This document shows positions 42,203-50,805 of a stretch of 50,805 nt of DNA, piece after piece. Below the pieces are notes generated by a model, which searched no databases, had not been told where the DNA came from, and was given only the letters and a program-made list of their open reading frames with translations. The position numbers were made by a program, and so were the translations under genes. Location of the stretch: the NCBI GenBank assembly GCA_017964325.1, contig JAGCSE010000144.1, positions 1 to 50,805 on the forward strand, written 5' to 3'. This DNA comes from Victivallales bacterium (GTDB lineage: Bacteria > Verrucomicrobiota > Lentisphaeria > Oligosphaerales > Oligosphaeraceae). Numbering within the stretch: position 1 is the stretch's first letter; every line of letters starts with the position of its first letter.

Positions 42203-42578
42203 GCATTCGTAGAAAAGAAACGTTTAATAATGTACTGCCATATTGCGATTTTTCAAGCAATTTATTAAGTTTTTTTCAATAACTACTCTTTAGAGGTAGG
42301 AAAAAAATCCGAGGCCGCACTCGCATAGATAGTAAAGGCCCTGTTATGCGTCATTGGCAACAAAATAATAGGAAGAAAATATTCCAAATATCGCATATTT
42401 CCATTTATTGATTGGAAAAAAACATGAATTTCGTCTATTTTAATGAATGGATATGCAGCTTTCCCATGAATATAGCAAAAGGCAGATAGTCAGATGATGT
42501 CTGCGAAATCGAATCGCTTGCGCGATGGTGACGGAAACGTTCCATCGCCATCGTGTCTTCATCTTCCGATTGTCAATT
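42203..42578. other. Intergenic region with a hairpin before the TPR operon
   Basis: A 376-base AT-rich gap between divergent tRNA-Asn and the TPR gene. Its clearest feature is a 13-bp stem with a 3-base loop, GATGGTGACGGAA/TTCCATCGCCATC (42524-42552), one mismatch and one wobble, 26 bases upstream of the start codon. It has no T-run, so it is more likely a leader structure than a terminator. No coding frame of note is seen. Confidence 0.6.
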
Positions 42579-45500
42579 ATGATGAAATATATAAGATATT
42601 GGATATTCGTATTTTGTAACATTGCTTGCGCATTGGCCGCAGCGGAGCTTCCCTACGAGCTGGAATTGGACATCGAGTTCGTCCAAAAACTTGGCGAACT
42701 CGAACTCAACGACTATGCGGACATGCACATCAAGCAGATGGCTGCAAACTATCCTAAGTTTCAGGAATTGATTAGCTTGGAACGCGCACGGTTTTTCTAT
42801 GCGACAGGCAGCGCCAAGCAGGCGGATGCCGCCATCGCCGCTATTCGCAAGGACTCCCCATTTTATCCCCAAGCCCTCATCCTCAAGGGGCAGGTCCATG
42901 CCGTACGACGAAATTTTGCAGAAGCGGAAAAGACGTTCAATGAATACTTTGCACTTGTTCCGACTGCTCCGAAAAGGCGATCGGACAAGGAGGATTTCAA
43001 ACGTGCCATCCGTATTTTCAACCGTGTCCTCACCGAACTTGGAAAAGGAAAAGAGGCGGCCGCCATTTTGGACAAGTTGCCGAAAGACAATTCGCAGGGG
43101 GCTCAGCAGACCGCCGAACGACAAGTCGCATACCTTAAAATACAAGCCATCGTCGATATTCAGGACAATCTGCTCAAAAGCGGCAAGCCAGTGGACGTCA
43201 AAGCGCTGAATGGTTGTATTGATCAATTGAAATCCCTTCAGTTCGGACGGGACGGCGTTTCCGCCTCCGCCTCCCTCCTGACCGCCCGAATCTACAATAT
43301 CATCGGTTTCCATGAGCTCAATACGCTCAAGCCTGAAGCCAAAGCCAACATAAAATCCTTCTTGAACGCCATCAAGACCATCAAAATGGTTGATTCGTTT
43401 TTGGAGGAAATCGAAAAGGCCCGCGGAAAGGACGACTCCCTCATGCCAGAAGCCATGTTCTTGAAAGGACTTGCCATCCGCGGCAACGCAGAAGTCATGC
43501 ACTTTGCAAACAAAGACGACCTTGCCGCTAAACAGCTCAAAGGTGCCGCCACGTATTTTGAGACACTGCTCGCCTCCTATCCTAATTCCAGCAGACAGTC
43601 GGACGCGCTCGTCGAGCATCAGGCTTGCGCCGCTCTCTCGGACAAATATCAGCTTGGCGTGAAAATCGCCCTCTCCAATCTCGGCGACGGCAGCGCAGAA
43701 ATCGACGCAAGGCTTGAACAAGCCCAAAGCCTCTTCGCCGCGAAAAAATACGCGGAGGCCGCCGCCATCTACATGGAGGCGCTTCGGTTGGGGCGGCGTT
43801 CCCGTAAATTGCCGTCGCTTGCCGTCCGTCTCCTGATCTGCCTTGGACAGCTCGACCGCATCGCCGAAGGCGATGCCATCCTTTCCTATCTTGTCGATGC
43901 CTTCCCCGATGACAAGGACACGGCGGATGCCGCGTTCCGTTTCGGCGGCCTTTTGTACGAACGTGTCAAAAAGGAGAACAATCCAGAAATCAAGGCCATG
44001 CTGGAAGATTCTTATCTACGTGCATGGGAACAATTTGTAACAATCGCTCCAGGACATCCGAAAGCTCCCGAAGTCGCATACGCCGTCGCACAGCGATTGT
44101 TCAACATCGCTGCCGAACTCGCCAAAAAGGCGAATGCGGAGAAGAATGCGACCCGCAAAAACGAATTGAAGGCGCGGACGGCGGAAGCCTATCGCGCCGC
44201 CATCCCGTCATTCCGTCGGCTTGCGGAGGATTTCGCCGCTTTTGACAAAGGCGTATTAGCTTGGTACAAGCTGGGTTGGATCTATTATTTCATCGACGAC
44301 AAGCCACAGGCCGCCGATGCTTTCCTGAAATACGTCGAGCAGGAGGAATCGAGCGAACCTGACCGTCTCGCCTATAAGTTGGAAGCCAAATTCCGTGCCG
44401 CCGAACAGCTCCTTTTCGGCGAAAATCCCGAAGAAGCGCTTCCGCTTTTCCAGGACATCGACCGCGACACCGCCGAAGACGGCTCATTGAACCTGCATGA
44501 CGCCAAGACAGCGTCCGTTCGCGAACAAGCCGCCGCATTCCTCCCCATGACCTATGATTTTTCTGCGGAAAAGCTTCGTCCGCAACTAGATGAAGCTGCC
44601 GTAGAACGCAGGAAAATACAAGCCAAAGCCAAGATTTTCATCGACCAGGCAACCGTCTGTAACGCTCAGGGCGATGCTCTTGGAAAGGAACTGGAAGAAT
44701 TGCAACGAGCCAACGCTGACCTGAAGGAGTCCGTCGGACGGCTGGACCTTGATTTCGACAAACGTGCGGAAAATCAGGCAAAGCAGCAGGCCCAAGGCGG
44801 TCAGACGGACTATGCGGATGCTTACGCAAAACTCCGCCCTGCTATCGAAAAGGCCGCCAATGACGAGATTTACGGCATATTACAAGATACACAGGAAGCC
44901 ACATCCCAAAATCGTACGGTGTTGGAAACATTGAAAGCGCAATCGGCGGATTTTGATTCGGAAATTGCCCGTCGCCAGCAGGAAATCGCCGATATCCAGG
45001 AAAAGGTTGATACCCTTAAGCAACGCATTATGAATCGCATGGATGCTTTCCAGAAAATTGAGAAAAGCATCGTTGATGCAGAAGCGGAAAAGGAACGTCT
45101 GGACACGCTTGCCGCCGATGCGCAGACCGCACTCGACAATGCGCCAAACGAAGAGCGCAACCAGACTATGGAAAAGCTAAGGCAGGCTCAAGAAAATGTG
45201 CGCAAATCTTCCGAACAGCTTACGCAAATCTATGATGAGAGGGCGAAGGTCGTCACACAAGAAGCCCAGAAGGAGCTGGAGTCATGGAAGAAGCTCTATG
45301 ATGAACAGTCGGAGGAACTTGAAGACAGCCGTCGTGCCTTGGTACGTCTTCAGAATGACCATGCTGTCGTCAAGGCACGCATCCAGGCCGCGGCGGCAAT
45401 GGACAAGGCCTTTGCTTCGCGTCTGTCATTTGCGAAAAGTGTCCAAAAGGCTCTCGCTCTGCCAGTTACGGAGAGGCTTGCCGCAAACAAAGATTTGAAC

Positions 45501-46634
45501 GGCCGCGCAGCTGCGTATTTGAAATTGGAAGATGCCGCGTTCAATCTTCAGATGGCGCGAATCGAACTTCAGAAAAAGCATTTGGACGAATACCGTCATG
45601 AAGCCGAAAAGGTTCTGGTCGAGTTTAAAAAACTGGAAGATGTTCTAGAAGAACGCATTAGGCCTTTCAAGGAGGAGTTCAACGCCAAAAAGCAAAGTGC
45701 CGTTGCGGCCTATATGGACTTTTTGAAAAAATATCCTGACAGCCGCAATGCACCTGTCAACATGGCGCGTCTGGCAGCCGCACAGTTGGAATTGGAGATG
45801 CCCGCTGAAGCCGTCGCCACGTTGACAAAACTCATGGAAATGTTCCCTGAATATGATGACCGCAAGCCAAACTGCAATCCTGCAAAGGCTTGCCAGGCGC
45901 TCTACAGCCTTGCTCGTGCACAGACGGAAGCCAATCTTCCACAAGCCGCCGCCGCTTCCTTCAAACGACTCGTGGAAAATCCGAAATTCAAGCAGGAAGT
46001 CGATTCATTCTCCCTTTCCAAACTCCGCTATCTGGCTGAAAAAGGCTTGGAAATCAATGCACCTGGCATAACGTTCCATGCAGGACAGCAGATACTTGCA
46101 CAAATCGCCGCAGGCAAGCCGGAAGTATTGCAGCTTACGAAGGCCGCCGTTGAAAACACATCCGTCATTACGGCGGAAGCCGCCGTCAAGATGAAGAAAC
46201 CGCAGGAGGCCATTGACATATTGGAGAAACTGCTTGCCGACAACCCAAAAACGGCGCGGTTCTTCGACGCTAAATTCTTGATTGCGGATGCCAAATTCGG
46301 CCTGAATCCACCAGATGCCGACGGAGCCGAAAAAGCCCTCAATGAAATCGCCAATTTTACGAAGGACGCCGCCGTCGCCAACCGCGCGCTCTGCAAGGCT
46401 GCGCAGATTCTCGCCCAATCAGATCAACCGGAAAAGCGAAAGCAGGCGCTCAGCCGATTCCACACCGTTGTCGATTTTGCAGACCAGACGAATCCCGACA
46501 ATCTGCCGTGGATTGAGCAATCCATCGCCGGAGCCATCAAACTCCACAGGGAGCTTGATATAGATACAGATTTAATTCCAAAACTGACAACTACTTATAA
46601 AAAACTCTTCCCGCAGGGGAAGCTCCTCCCGTAA
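42579..46634 (+). CDS. Large exported TPR/coiled-coil protein of the ExbB/ExbD operon
   Basis: About 1351 residues. The start is the double ATG at 42579/42582, which opens a signal peptide (MMKYIRYWIFVFCNIACALAAA-EL); the frame is also open upstream from 42525, but that start falls in a hairpin. The N-terminal 660 residues are tetratricopeptide-like helical repeats (for example LFAAKKYAEAAAIYMEALRLG). The middle (about 670-1020) is a long Glu/Lys/Gln/Ala-rich coiled coil. The C-terminal part returns to TPR-like repeats (KYPDSRNAPVNMARLAAAQLELEMPAEAVATLTKLMEMFPEY). Such proteins often act as periplasmic scaffolds. Its place before ExbB and ExbD genes suggests that it works with this energised envelope machine. 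No enzyme motif was found. Gaps to the next genes are short. Confidence 0.82.
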   Translation: MMKYIRYWIFVFCNIACALAAAELPYELELDIEFVQKLGELELNDYADMHIKQMAANYPKFQELISLERARFFYATGSAKQADAAIAAIRKDSPFYPQALILKGQVHAVRRNFAEAEKTFNEYFALVPTAPKRRSDKEDFKRAIRIFNRVLTELGKGKEAAAILDKLPKDNSQGAQQTAERQVAYLKIQAIVDIQDNLLKSGKPVDVKALNGCIDQLKSLQFGRDGVSASASLLTARIYNIIGFHELNTLKPEAKANIKSFLNAIKTIKMVDSFLEEIEKARGKDDSLMPEAMFLKGLAIRGNAEVMHFANKDDLAAKQLKGAATYFETLLASYPNSSRQSDALVEHQACAALSDKYQLGVKIALSNLGDGSAEIDARLEQAQSLFAAKKYAEAAAIYMEALRLGRRSRKLPSLAVRLLICLGQLDRIAEGDAILSYLVDAFPDDKDTADAAFRFGGLLYERVKKENNPEIKAMLEDSYLRAWEQFVTIAPGHPKAPEVAYAVAQRLFNIAAELAKKANAEKNATRKNELKARTAEAYRAAIPSFRRLAEDFAAFDKGVLAWYKLGWIYYFIDDKPQAADAFLKYVEQEESSEPDRLAYKLEAKFRAAEQLLFGENPEEALPLFQDIDRDTAEDGSLNLHDAKTASVREQAAAFLPMTYDFSAEKLRPQLDEAAVERRKIQAKAKIFIDQATVCNAQGDALGKELEELQRANADLKESVGRLDLDFDKRAENQAKQQAQGGQTDYADAYAKLRPAIEKAANDEIYGILQDTQEATSQNRTVLETLKAQSADFDSEIARRQQEIADIQEKVDTLKQRIMNRMDAFQKIEKSIVDAEAEKERLDTLAADAQTALDNAPNEERNQTMEKLRQAQENVRKSSEQLTQIYDERAKVVTQEAQKELESWKKLYDEQSEELEDSRRALVRLQNDHAVVKARIQAAAAMDKAFASRLSFAKSVQKALALPVTERLAANKDLNGRAAAYLKLEDAAFNLQMARIELQKKHLDEYRHEAEKVLVEFKKLEDVLEERIRPFKEEFNAKKQSAVAAYMDFLKKYPDSRNAPVNMARLAAAQLELEMPAEAVATLTKLMEMFPEYDDRKPNCNPAKACQALYSLARAQTEANLPQAAAASFKRLVENPKFKQEVDSFSLSKLRYLAEKGLEINAPGITFHAGQQILAQIAAGKPEVLQLTKAAVENTSVITAEAAVKMKKPQEAIDILEKLLADNPKTARFFDAKFLIADAKFGLNPPDADGAEKALNEIANFTKDAAVANRALCKAAQILAQSDQPEKRKQALSRFHTVVDFADQTNPDNLPWIEQSIAGAIKLHRELDIDTDLIPKLTTTYKKLFPQGKLLP

Positions 46635-46665
46635 CCATTAACAACCATAAAATAGCAAATCCATC

Positions 46666-47406
46666 ATGAAACATCTATCGCCAATCTTTTTGTTCTGCCT
46701 GCTGGCAGCGTCATGCCTATTCGCCCAAAAGCAGGATTCTTACATCATCACCGCCGCTGGAAAACAACAGAAGGCCATCTCCATTCAGGCGGATGCACAA
46801 GGAAACCTCACGGTCAATGTTGACGGCAAGCTGAAGGCTTCTTTCAAAGCTGGCGGCTATAAGCTTGCCGTTATTCCAAAGCCAAAGGAAGTCGCTGATT
46901 TGGAGAAACTTGCAAATGAAGAAAAATATGAGGAGCTCATTACCGTCGCTCCAGCCGTATTCGATGCCTACAAATATCTTGGCTGGGCGGATACCATCGC
47001 CGCACTCCAATGTGAGGCGTATCTGGCGACGAATAAGCCCGAAAAAGCAAATGAAACATACCAGCTAGCATTGAAATTTCCGCGTGAAAACAATGTTAAA
47101 TTGCAGCGAATTCGTCTCTTGGATCTTGTTGGCAAGAAGCAGTATGACGTCGTCGAGCAGGAGGCCAGGAAGCTCATCCTTTCAAAAGATGACTCGCTGG
47201 CCGCATTCGCATTCAATATTCGTGGCCAGATTCGCGAAGCGCAAGGCCAAAAAAAGGAGGCTGTCCTCGAATATCTGAAAACCGTCCTATTGTTTGAAGG
47301 AAAGGGACGCTTGAAGCGTGATCGCGAAACAGCCCGCCAGAGGGCCATCGCCCTCATGAAGGAGCTAAAGGACCCGCGTGTCACAAAAATAGAACAAATT
47401 AAATAA
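46666..47406 (+). CDS. Small exported TPR-like protein
   Basis: A 246-residue protein with a signal peptide (MKHLSPIFLFCLLAASCLFA-QK). The Cys in LAASC does not sit in a proper lipobox, so ordinary cleavage after LFA is more likely than lipidation. The early part (AGKQQKAISIQADAQGNLTV) looks beta-stranded; the rest (about 75-235) is helical in TPR-like pairs, for example KPEKANETYQLALKFPRENNVKLQRIRLLDLVGKKQYDVV. I do not recognise a named family. It lies 31 bases after the large TPR protein and 82 before ExbB, so it is probably a further periplasmic part of the same machine. Its role is unknown. Confidence 0.75.
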   Translation: MKHLSPIFLFCLLAASCLFAQKQDSYIITAAGKQQKAISIQADAQGNLTVNVDGKLKASFKAGGYKLAVIPKPKEVADLEKLANEEKYEELITVAPAVFDAYKYLGWADTIAALQCEAYLATNKPEKANETYQLALKFPRENNVKLQRIRLLDLVGKKQYDVVEQEARKLILSKDDSLAAFAFNIRGQIREAQGQKKEAVLEYLKTVLLFEGKGRLKRDRETARQRAIALMKELKDPRVTKIEQIK

Positions 47407-47488
47407 TAACTTGATTTTATTAAATAAATCTTGTATATTCATATATTGACAAAATATCCTGCAATAATATCACAACGGAGCCATTTTC

Positions 47489-48241
47489 ATGAAGAAAGCC
47501 GCCATCTTACTTTTATTCCTTTCCTGCTGCATGTTGTTTGCACAGGATGCCAATCCTGAAGCCGCTGCCGAAACGGTCGAAATCGCCGCGCAATCCTCTG
47601 GCTCCGCCTTATGGGATGTCCTCTACGGCGGCAGTGTCGTCAATCTTGTCATTTGGCTCGGATTGTTCGCGACGTCATTCACAACCATCATTTTCGCCGT
47701 CAACGCATTCTTCCTTGTCAAGGAAGACAAACTCATGCCGACGGCTGTTATAAATGGCGTGCAAGACGCACTTTCCAAAGGAGACTTGGACTCTGCCGCC
47801 ACGACGTGCGACGCCAATCCATCCACCCTCTCCATCATCCTCCGCGTCGCTTTCGACAATATCGAAGATGGTTATGACGTCGTCCAGCAGGCCGTCTCAT
47901 CCGCGACGGACCTCGAATCCGAAAAGCTCATGCAGAAGGTCAACCGCCTGAACGTCTGCGGGCAGATCGCCCCGATGCTCGGGCTGATGGGAACCGTCAC
48001 AGGCATGGTATCCGCCTTCGCGGGACTCGCGACGACGACGGGTGCCGCAAAGTCAAAAGTGCTTGCACAGTCGATTTCTACGGCTTTGTGGACAACTTGT
48101 GTCGGTCTTCTCATCTCCGTCCCCGCCCTCCTTTTTTATACCTATTTTAAGAACAACGCCACGCGCCTCCTTCTGGAATCCGAAGCAAAAGTGCTCGACC
48201 TCATCAAAGTCCTCCGCAACGTGGAAGTCGAAACAGAATGA
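47489..48241 (+). CDS. exbB: MotA/TolQ/ExbB family proton channel protein
   Basis: A 250-residue protein with an N-terminal signal-like segment (MKKAAILLLFLSCCMLFA), then the TolQ/ExbB core of three transmembrane helices. The first is SVVNLVIWLGLFATSFTTIIFAVNAFFLV. The conserved pair is NVCGQIAPMLGLMGTVTGMVSAFAGLA and ISTALWTTCVGLLISVPALLFYTYF. With ExbD it makes the proton-driven motor that works on a TonB- or TolA-like partner. An extra exported N-terminal segment is common in PVC-type ExbB proteins. Two ExbD genes follow within 19 and 12 bases. Confidence 0.93.
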   Translation: MKKAAILLLFLSCCMLFAQDANPEAAAETVEIAAQSSGSALWDVLYGGSVVNLVIWLGLFATSFTTIIFAVNAFFLVKEDKLMPTAVINGVQDALSKGDLDSAATTCDANPSTLSIILRVAFDNIEDGYDVVQQAVSSATDLESEKLMQKVNRLNVCGQIAPMLGLMGTVTGMVSAFAGLATTTGAAKSKVLAQSISTALWTTCVGLLISVPALLFYTYFKNNATRLLLESEAKVLDLIKVLRNVEVETE

Positions 48242-48259
48242 TCTGCGCAGGAGCTTTTT

Positions 48260-48718
48260 ATGAGAAGAAACAGCGAAGAAACTCTTGAGACGCCGATCAC
48301 GCAGATGATCGACATCGTCTTCCTGCTCATCATCTTCTTTGTCGTCACCGCCTCCGTTGACAAGGATTTGGTCGATGAGACCATCAATCTTGCGCAGGCG
48401 AAGAACACAAATGCGGAGACGGCGGCCAAGAAGCTGTCCGTCACCATCAACATGAAGATGGCGAAGGATTCGCAGGGCAGGAGCATCCTGGTCGGTGGAC
48501 GTCCAAAAGTGCTCTATAACATCGCTTTGCAGGAAAAGAGCCTGGACGGCATACGGCAGGCTTTGCAAGCTGTCAAAAACGATACGGGGACAATTGTCCC
48601 GATTCTCATCCGCGTTGATAAGAACGTGGAATATCGTTACATAGACGAACTGCTCTCCAAAGCCGTCGCGCGGGTTGGCTTTACGAAAGTGTCCATCGTG
48701 GCCGTCGGCAATGAATAA
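48260..48718 (+). CDS. exbD: ExbD/TolR family protein (first)
   Basis: A 152-residue protein with a short cytoplasmic start, one transmembrane helix and a periplasmic domain. The helix MIDIVFLLIIFFVV contains the essential Asp that carries protons in ExbD/TolR. The periplasmic part ends with VPILIRVDKNVEYRYIDELLSKAVARVGFTKVSIVAV, the usual ExbD fold. It is slightly longer than the second copy. It would form the stator with ExbB; two different ExbD proteins may make a hetero-dimeric plug inside the ExbB pentamer. Confidence 0.94.
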   Translation: MRRNSEETLETPITQMIDIVFLLIIFFVVTASVDKDLVDETINLAQAKNTNAETAAKKLSVTINMKMAKDSQGRSILVGGRPKVLYNIALQEKSLDGIRQALQAVKNDTGTIVPILIRVDKNVEYRYIDELLSKAVARVGFTKVSIVAVGNE

Positions 48719-48730
48719 GGAGTATCCATC

Positions 48731-49129
48731 ATGCGCACAAAAAAGAATGAAACACTGGCGGTGCCGATGTCGTCGATGATCGACATCGTGTTCCTGCTTT
48801 TGATTTATTTCATCGTCACGATGGAGGATGAAATCCCGGAGGCTCATCTCGCCATCAACCTGCCGTCCCCTGGTTCGAAAAAGGAGAACGATACCACACC
48901 GAAACTCCTTGAATTGCAAGTATATAAGAATGAACTCAGGCTGCGCGGCAAGCTGATGAGCTATGATGAAATCGATGCGTTTTTCAAACGCTTCAGCTCC
49001 ATGGACAAGGAGGCGACCGTCCTCGTGCAAGTCTCGCAGCACGCCCGCGCACAGGAGCTCGTCACCGCGCTCGACCTCTGCCGTAAACACGGCTTCAACA
49101 ATCTCAACGTCCTTTCAATCAACGATTAA
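48731..49129 (+). CDS. exbD: ExbD/TolR family protein (second)
   Basis: A 132-residue paralog of the gene before it. The membrane helix SMIDIVFLLLIYFIVT keeps the proton-carrying Asp. The periplasmic domain is shorter, with YKNELRLRGKLMSYDEIDAFFKRF and the closing VTALDLCRKHGFNNLNVLSI. AAGGAG stands 14-9 bases before the ATG. Low similarity outside the helix shows an old duplication. The TonB-position gene starts 18 bases after the stop. Confidence 0.94.
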   Translation: MRTKKNETLAVPMSSMIDIVFLLLIYFIVTMEDEIPEAHLAINLPSPGSKKENDTTPKLLELQVYKNELRLRGKLMSYDEIDAFFKRFSSMDKEATVLVQVSQHARAQELVTALDLCRKHGFNNLNVLSIND

Positions 49130-49147
49130 ACCGTAAGGTGATTGATT

Positions 49148-50707
49148 ATGTCACAAGACAACCTCACGATGATACTGGCAGCCTACCAACGGCGCAAAAC
49201 TTTGGAGAGCATGATTGCACCGCTTGTCTCCATCTGCGTCCACATTCTCGTCGCATTCGGGCTTCTCGTCTTCTACAAGCCAGCCGCACCGCAAGAGGCC
49301 TCCGCCGTCGTCGAAGTGAAGATGGAGGAGGAGGAAATCAAGGAAATCGAAGACGAAAAGCTGCTGGAGGAGCTGGACAAGCTCGAACAACAGGCGGACG
49401 AACAGCCCGTGCCACAGACGGAAATTCCCGAAGTCGTCGCCGAACAGGTCGCCGAAATCTCCGAGGATTTTGGCGATCCCGACCTCTCGAACACCAATGA
49501 CGAGGCCATGGATTTTTCCGATGCTTTAGACATCAAGGCCAACGACACGCCGCTCAAGCTCTCCGCCCTCTATGAAGGGCGTTCGACGATCGGACGCATG
49601 AACGCCTTGAAGAAAGGCGGCGGCAGCCAGAAGACGGAAAGCGCCGTCCTCCGCGCCCTCCGCTGGCTCAAGAAGACACAGAATGACAACGGCTCGTGGA
49701 CGGATAACAAGAGCTATCTGGACGCCGTCACGGGGCTCTGCCTCCTTGCCTATCTCTCCCATGGTGAAACGCCATCCTCCGAAGAGTTCGGCGTCACTGT
49801 CCAAAAATCCATGCAATTTCTCGCAGACCGCGTCAATGCCAACGCCTTGCCGCATGGAACCGAAAATGAGAAAAGACATTATCCATACGTCAACGGCATC
49901 GTCGCCTATGCCCTGGCGGAAGCGTATGGCATGACAAAGATATCCTTCCTCAAACCGCCCATGGAAGCTTCTCTCCAAGTCATCGTTGACGGACAGCAGC
50001 CCAACGGCGGCTATGATTATGACTACAAACAGCAGACTCGATGGGATCTTTCCGTCGCCGGCTGGCAGTACCAGGCCATGAAGGCCGGTTTCGTTGCAGG
50101 CTCCGATATCAAGGACCTCCACAAGGGCATGGAAAAAGGCATATCCTTCATCCGCAATGTCGCTTACAAGAAACCGCGCTCCGAAAGGGAGCGTCCGTTC
50201 GGATACTCGACCCCCGGCGGCGGCTCCGACGGCATGCAGGGCGCCGCCGTCCTCTGCCTCCAGCTCATGGGCGAAGGCAGCTGCCCAGAGGCAAAGTCCG
50301 GCATTGAATTCATTGACAAAGTCGTCAACAACAGCAGGCATCCCAGCGAGTCGCGAGTCCAATGGGTTGACCATATGTGGTCTGACACTGGCCTCCATGC
50401 AAACCCCTTGTATTATTGGTATTACTGCACGCAAGCCATGTTCCATGCAGGCCAACGCCCATGGAAGGAATGGAACGATCACTTCGTTCCAATCTGCATC
50501 GCAAAGCAGAATCCGGAAGGCTATTGGGCCAGCCCCGGAGTCGGCAAGAAGGACTCCATCGACAAGTGGTACACCACCGCCCTTTGCGCTCTTACCCTGC
50601 AGGTCTATTATCGTTATCTGCCAACGTACAAGATGCCCAAGCAGGCTGAAAAAGTCGAGAAGACCACGATGGAATCCCTTGACGACGACCTCGGCCTGGA
50701 ACTGTAA
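49148..50707 (+). CDS. Membrane-anchored squalene-cyclase-like toroid protein in the TonB position
   Basis: About 519 residues; ATG 49148 is preferred to TTG 49142 because AAGGTG is better spaced. One transmembrane helix (IAPLVSICVHILVAFGLLVFY, about 25-45) is followed by an acidic Glu/Lys/Pro stretch to about 130. From about 160 the protein has repeats like those of prenyltransferase/squalene-cyclase toroids: ALRWLKKTQNDNGSW, VNGIVAYALAEAYGM, GQQPNGGYDYDYKQQTRWDLSVAGWQ and NPEGYWASPGVGKKD. The N-terminal anchor plus charged linker resembles TonB/TolA, and the gene follows exbB-exbD-exbD. So the toroid may be the periplasmic head that ExbB/ExbD drives. No cyclase DxDD motif was found, so catalysis is doubtful. 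Confidence 0.83.
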   Translation: MSQDNLTMILAAYQRRKTLESMIAPLVSICVHILVAFGLLVFYKPAAPQEASAVVEVKMEEEEIKEIEDEKLLEELDKLEQQADEQPVPQTEIPEVVAEQVAEISEDFGDPDLSNTNDEAMDFSDALDIKANDTPLKLSALYEGRSTIGRMNALKKGGGSQKTESAVLRALRWLKKTQNDNGSWTDNKSYLDAVTGLCLLAYLSHGETPSSEEFGVTVQKSMQFLADRVNANALPHGTENEKRHYPYVNGIVAYALAEAYGMTKISFLKPPMEASLQVIVDGQQPNGGYDYDYKQQTRWDLSVAGWQYQAMKAGFVAGSDIKDLHKGMEKGISFIRNVAYKKPRSERERPFGYSTPGGGSDGMQGAAVLCLQLMGEGSCPEAKSGIEFIDKVVNNSRHPSESRVQWVDHMWSDTGLHANPLYYWYYCTQAMFHAGQRPWKEWNDHFVPICIAKQNPEGYWASPGVGKKDSIDKWYTTALCALTLQVYYRYLPTYKMPKQAEKVEKTTMESLDDDLGLEL

Positions 50708-50710
50708 GAG

Positions 50711-50805
50711 CTTAATGCTTAATGCTTAATGCTTAATGCTTAATGCTTAATGCCTAATGCCTAATGCCTAATGCCTAATGCCTAATGCCTAATGCCTAAT
50801 GCCTA
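50711..50805. repeat. 7-bp tandem repeat at the right edge (continues outside)
   Basis: Six copies of CTTAATG (50711-50752) are followed by seven copies of CCTAATG and a partial, up to the window end. One base change divides the two blocks, as expected if an altered unit spread by slippage. It lies four bases after the toroid gene stop. Confidence 0.97.

Noticed and set aside
47446..47470. TTGACA with TAATAT upstream of exbB as a sigma-70 promoter
   Set aside because: The spacing is only 13 bases, too short for a normal promoter, in a generally AT-rich stretch.

Overview
The window reads as a chromosomal segment of a Gram-negative, carbohydrate-degrading bacterium. My best guess is a member of the Lentisphaerota/Verrucomicrobiota side of the PVC superphylum. 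The reasons are an ExbB/ExbD/ExbD operon ending in a membrane-anchored squalene-cyclase-like toroid protein, a GH123-type glycosidase, a DUF5009 acyltransferase-like protein, Gfo/Idh/MocA oxidoreductase and RbsA-type sugar transport, and a type IV pilus motor set. This placement is inference; there is no rRNA or marker gene to settle it.

Layout. 1-2764: truncated sugar ABC ATPase (minus) divergent from a MATE transporter. 2984-10631: five plus-strand genes forming one likely operon: a MoxR-type AAA+ ATPase, a DUF2201-type metallopeptidase/VWA protein overlapping it by 4 bases, and three tandem paralogous proteins ending in a formylglycine-generating-enzyme (FGE)/C-type-lectin-like domain. This is the strongest candidate for an unusual system: an NTPase/chaperone pair plus three receptor-like proteins whose differences concentrate where diversity-generating retroelements mutate such domains. 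10716-15889 (minus): a secreted GH123-like enzyme, then a rhombosortase-like protease directly behind a VIT-VWA protein with a GlyGly-CTERM-like tail. That pair has a near-perfect sigma-54 promoter, and a sigma-54 activator gene is divergent from it. 17765-28737 (plus): sugar ABC ATPase and two permeases, DUF5009 protein, oxidoreductase, RsmB-like methyltransferase, an alpha/alpha-toroid-like protein and a GH13 protein. 28780-29685 (minus): glycyl-radical-enzyme activase.

29847-35798: type IV pilus/type II secretion motor operon (two PilB-like ATPases, PilT, PilC), followed by tRNA-Pro with a clear terminator. 36063-37845: an AT-rich island with a lone AAA/DUF4143 ATPase, twin palindromes and hairpin repeats. 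37846-42202 (minus): MtaB-like methylthiotransferase, a U32 peptidase-like gene split by an in-frame TAA, ProC and tRNA-Asn. 42579-50707 (plus): a large TPR/coiled-coil periplasmic protein, a small TPR-like protein, ExbB, two ExbD proteins and the TonB-position toroid protein.

Gene-poor spots carry several repeats: a 9-bp tandem array, a 7-bp array at the right edge, a GC-rich 32-bp-period repeat, and a family of short hairpins whose stems differ in sequence but stay paired.
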